The notes under the pieces were generated by a model. That model searched no databases. It was not told where the DNA came from and saw nothing but the letters and a program-made list of their open reading frames with translations. This document shows, piece after piece, positions 5,019 through 5,435 of a stretch of DNA of 5,435 nucleotides. The position numbers and the translations under genes are program-made. The stretch is from NCBI GenBank assembly GCA_030590585.1, contig JAUUYD010000191.1:1-5435 (forward strand). The letters are read 5' to 3'. How positions within the stretch are numbered: the first letter of the stretch is position 1; every line of letters starts with the position of its first letter. The DNA is from Spirochaeta sp. (GTDB lineage Bacteria > Spirochaetota > Spirochaetia > Spirochaetales_E > Spirochaetaceae_B).

Positions 5019-5435
5019 AGAATCTTAAACAATCCATCCCAGTCGGTAATCTCATAAGTCGGTTTAACAGAAGTATTATTCTCAAGTCCTTCGGGGTTGA
5101 ACCAGCAGGTGTCAATCCCGTATCCAGCCCCTCCGGCAATATCGGAGCTCAGCGAATCACCGATTACCAGCATGTTTTCAATCTGACGAAAACCGATCCG
5201 TTCCAGGGTGTAGTCGAAAAATCCCGCAGCAGGTTTGGCGATACCGGCCTCTTCGGAAATGATTATCTCTTCAAAAATCTCCATCAAATCAGCTTTCTTC
5301 AGACGGCCGTACTGGGTATCCTTAATGCCGTTTGTGATGATGGCCTTGTGCAGCCCTGGAGAGATTGCCTTGAGCATTGTTCTTGCTCCGGGCATCATAA
5401 ACCCCGAATTACCGAGTTCCTGAAGGTAATTCCGA
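5015..5435 (-). CDS. YjjG/YfnB-type HAD nucleotidase, C-terminal part (N-terminus beyond the right edge)
   Basis: The frame is open from the right edge to the TAA at 5017-5015, giving 139 visible residues. The ATGs at 5398 and 5395 are internal: upstream codons RNYLQELGNSGF continue the family sequence before 'MPGARTML'. HAD motif II is IITNG (Thr at 5335-5333), motif III is Lys in AGIAKP (5236-5234), and motif IV is IGDSLSSD (Asp at 5158-5156 and 5143-5141). The following GGAGYGIDTCWFNPEG is characteristic of the YjjG/YfnB group, house-cleaning pyrimidine 5'-nucleotidases that act on dUMP, dTMP and non-canonical nucleotides. The nucleophile motif DxD and the cap lie outside the window. The gene ends tail to tail with the toxin, overlapping by 4 bp, and no terminator separates them. 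Confidence 0.87.
   Translation of the reverse strand, partial: RNYLQELGNSGFMMPGARTMLKAISPGLHKAIITNGIKDTQYGRLKKADLMEIFEEIIISEEAGIAKPAAGFFDYTLERIGFRQIENMLVIGDSLSSDIAGGAGYGIDTCWFNPEGLENNTSVKPTYEITDWDGLFKIL

Noticed and set aside
5015..5398. Treating ATG 5398 as the true start of the minus-strand HAD gene
   Set aside because: The frame stays open to the window edge with family-like sequence, and the nucleophile motif is missing, so the gene is truncated by the window rather than short.

Overview
The window is a compact bacterial chromosome segment with genes on both strands and very short gaps. It holds seven genes plus the 5' tip of an eighth. The mix of genes suggests a Gram-negative heterotroph: a sigma-54 type response regulator, a divergent sugar/methyl-metabolism style gene pair, a low-specificity threonine aldolase, HAD nucleotidases and a RelE/ParE module. 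I lean weakly towards a free-living spirochaete or relative, but nothing here fixes the phylum.

Layout, left to right. (i) Positions 1-67 on the minus strand are the first 22 codons of a Gfo/Idh/MocA-type NAD(P)-dependent oxidoreductase, with a Shine-Dalgarno sequence and a TTGACA promoter. (ii) Positions 68-293 are a divergent control region with two copies of a 17-bp repeat (15/17 identical) and a third, partial copy. (iii) Positions 294-1340 (+) encode a uroporphyrinogen-decarboxylase-fold protein that is not HemE, probably a corrinoid or methyl-transfer relative. (iv) Positions 1391-2809 (-) encode a complete NtrC-type regulator (receiver, AAA+, Fis HTH) whose sigma-54 loop reads GAFTDA instead of GAFTGA. 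(v) Positions 2810-2910 are a 101-bp divergent spacer with an inverted repeat. (vi) Positions 2911-3951 (+) encode L-threonine aldolase, followed 2 bp later by a small HAD 5'-nucleotidase (3954-4463). (vii) Positions 4495-5018 (+) are a type II toxin-antitoxin pair, antitoxin first, joined by an ATGA overlap. (viii) Positions 5015-5435 (-) are the C-terminal part of a YjjG-type HAD nucleotidase whose stop overlaps the toxin stop tail to tail.

How they fit together. The oxidoreductase and the UroD-like gene are probably co-regulated from their shared spacer. Threonine aldolase and the nucleotidase look like one operon with coupled translation. The regulator is divergent from that operon, has no kinase beside it, and may act elsewhere. 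The toxin-antitoxin pair looks like a more A/T-rich insertion between two housekeeping HAD genes.

The most unusual signal is that all three plus-strand transcription units (starts at 294, 2911 and 4495) have a TANNNT -10-like hexamer 12-13 nt before the ATG and no usable Shine-Dalgarno. This is the signature of leaderless mRNAs. The two minus-strand genes whose starts are visible have Shine-Dalgarno sequences instead. No RNA gene, CRISPR array, insertion sequence or convincing terminator was seen.
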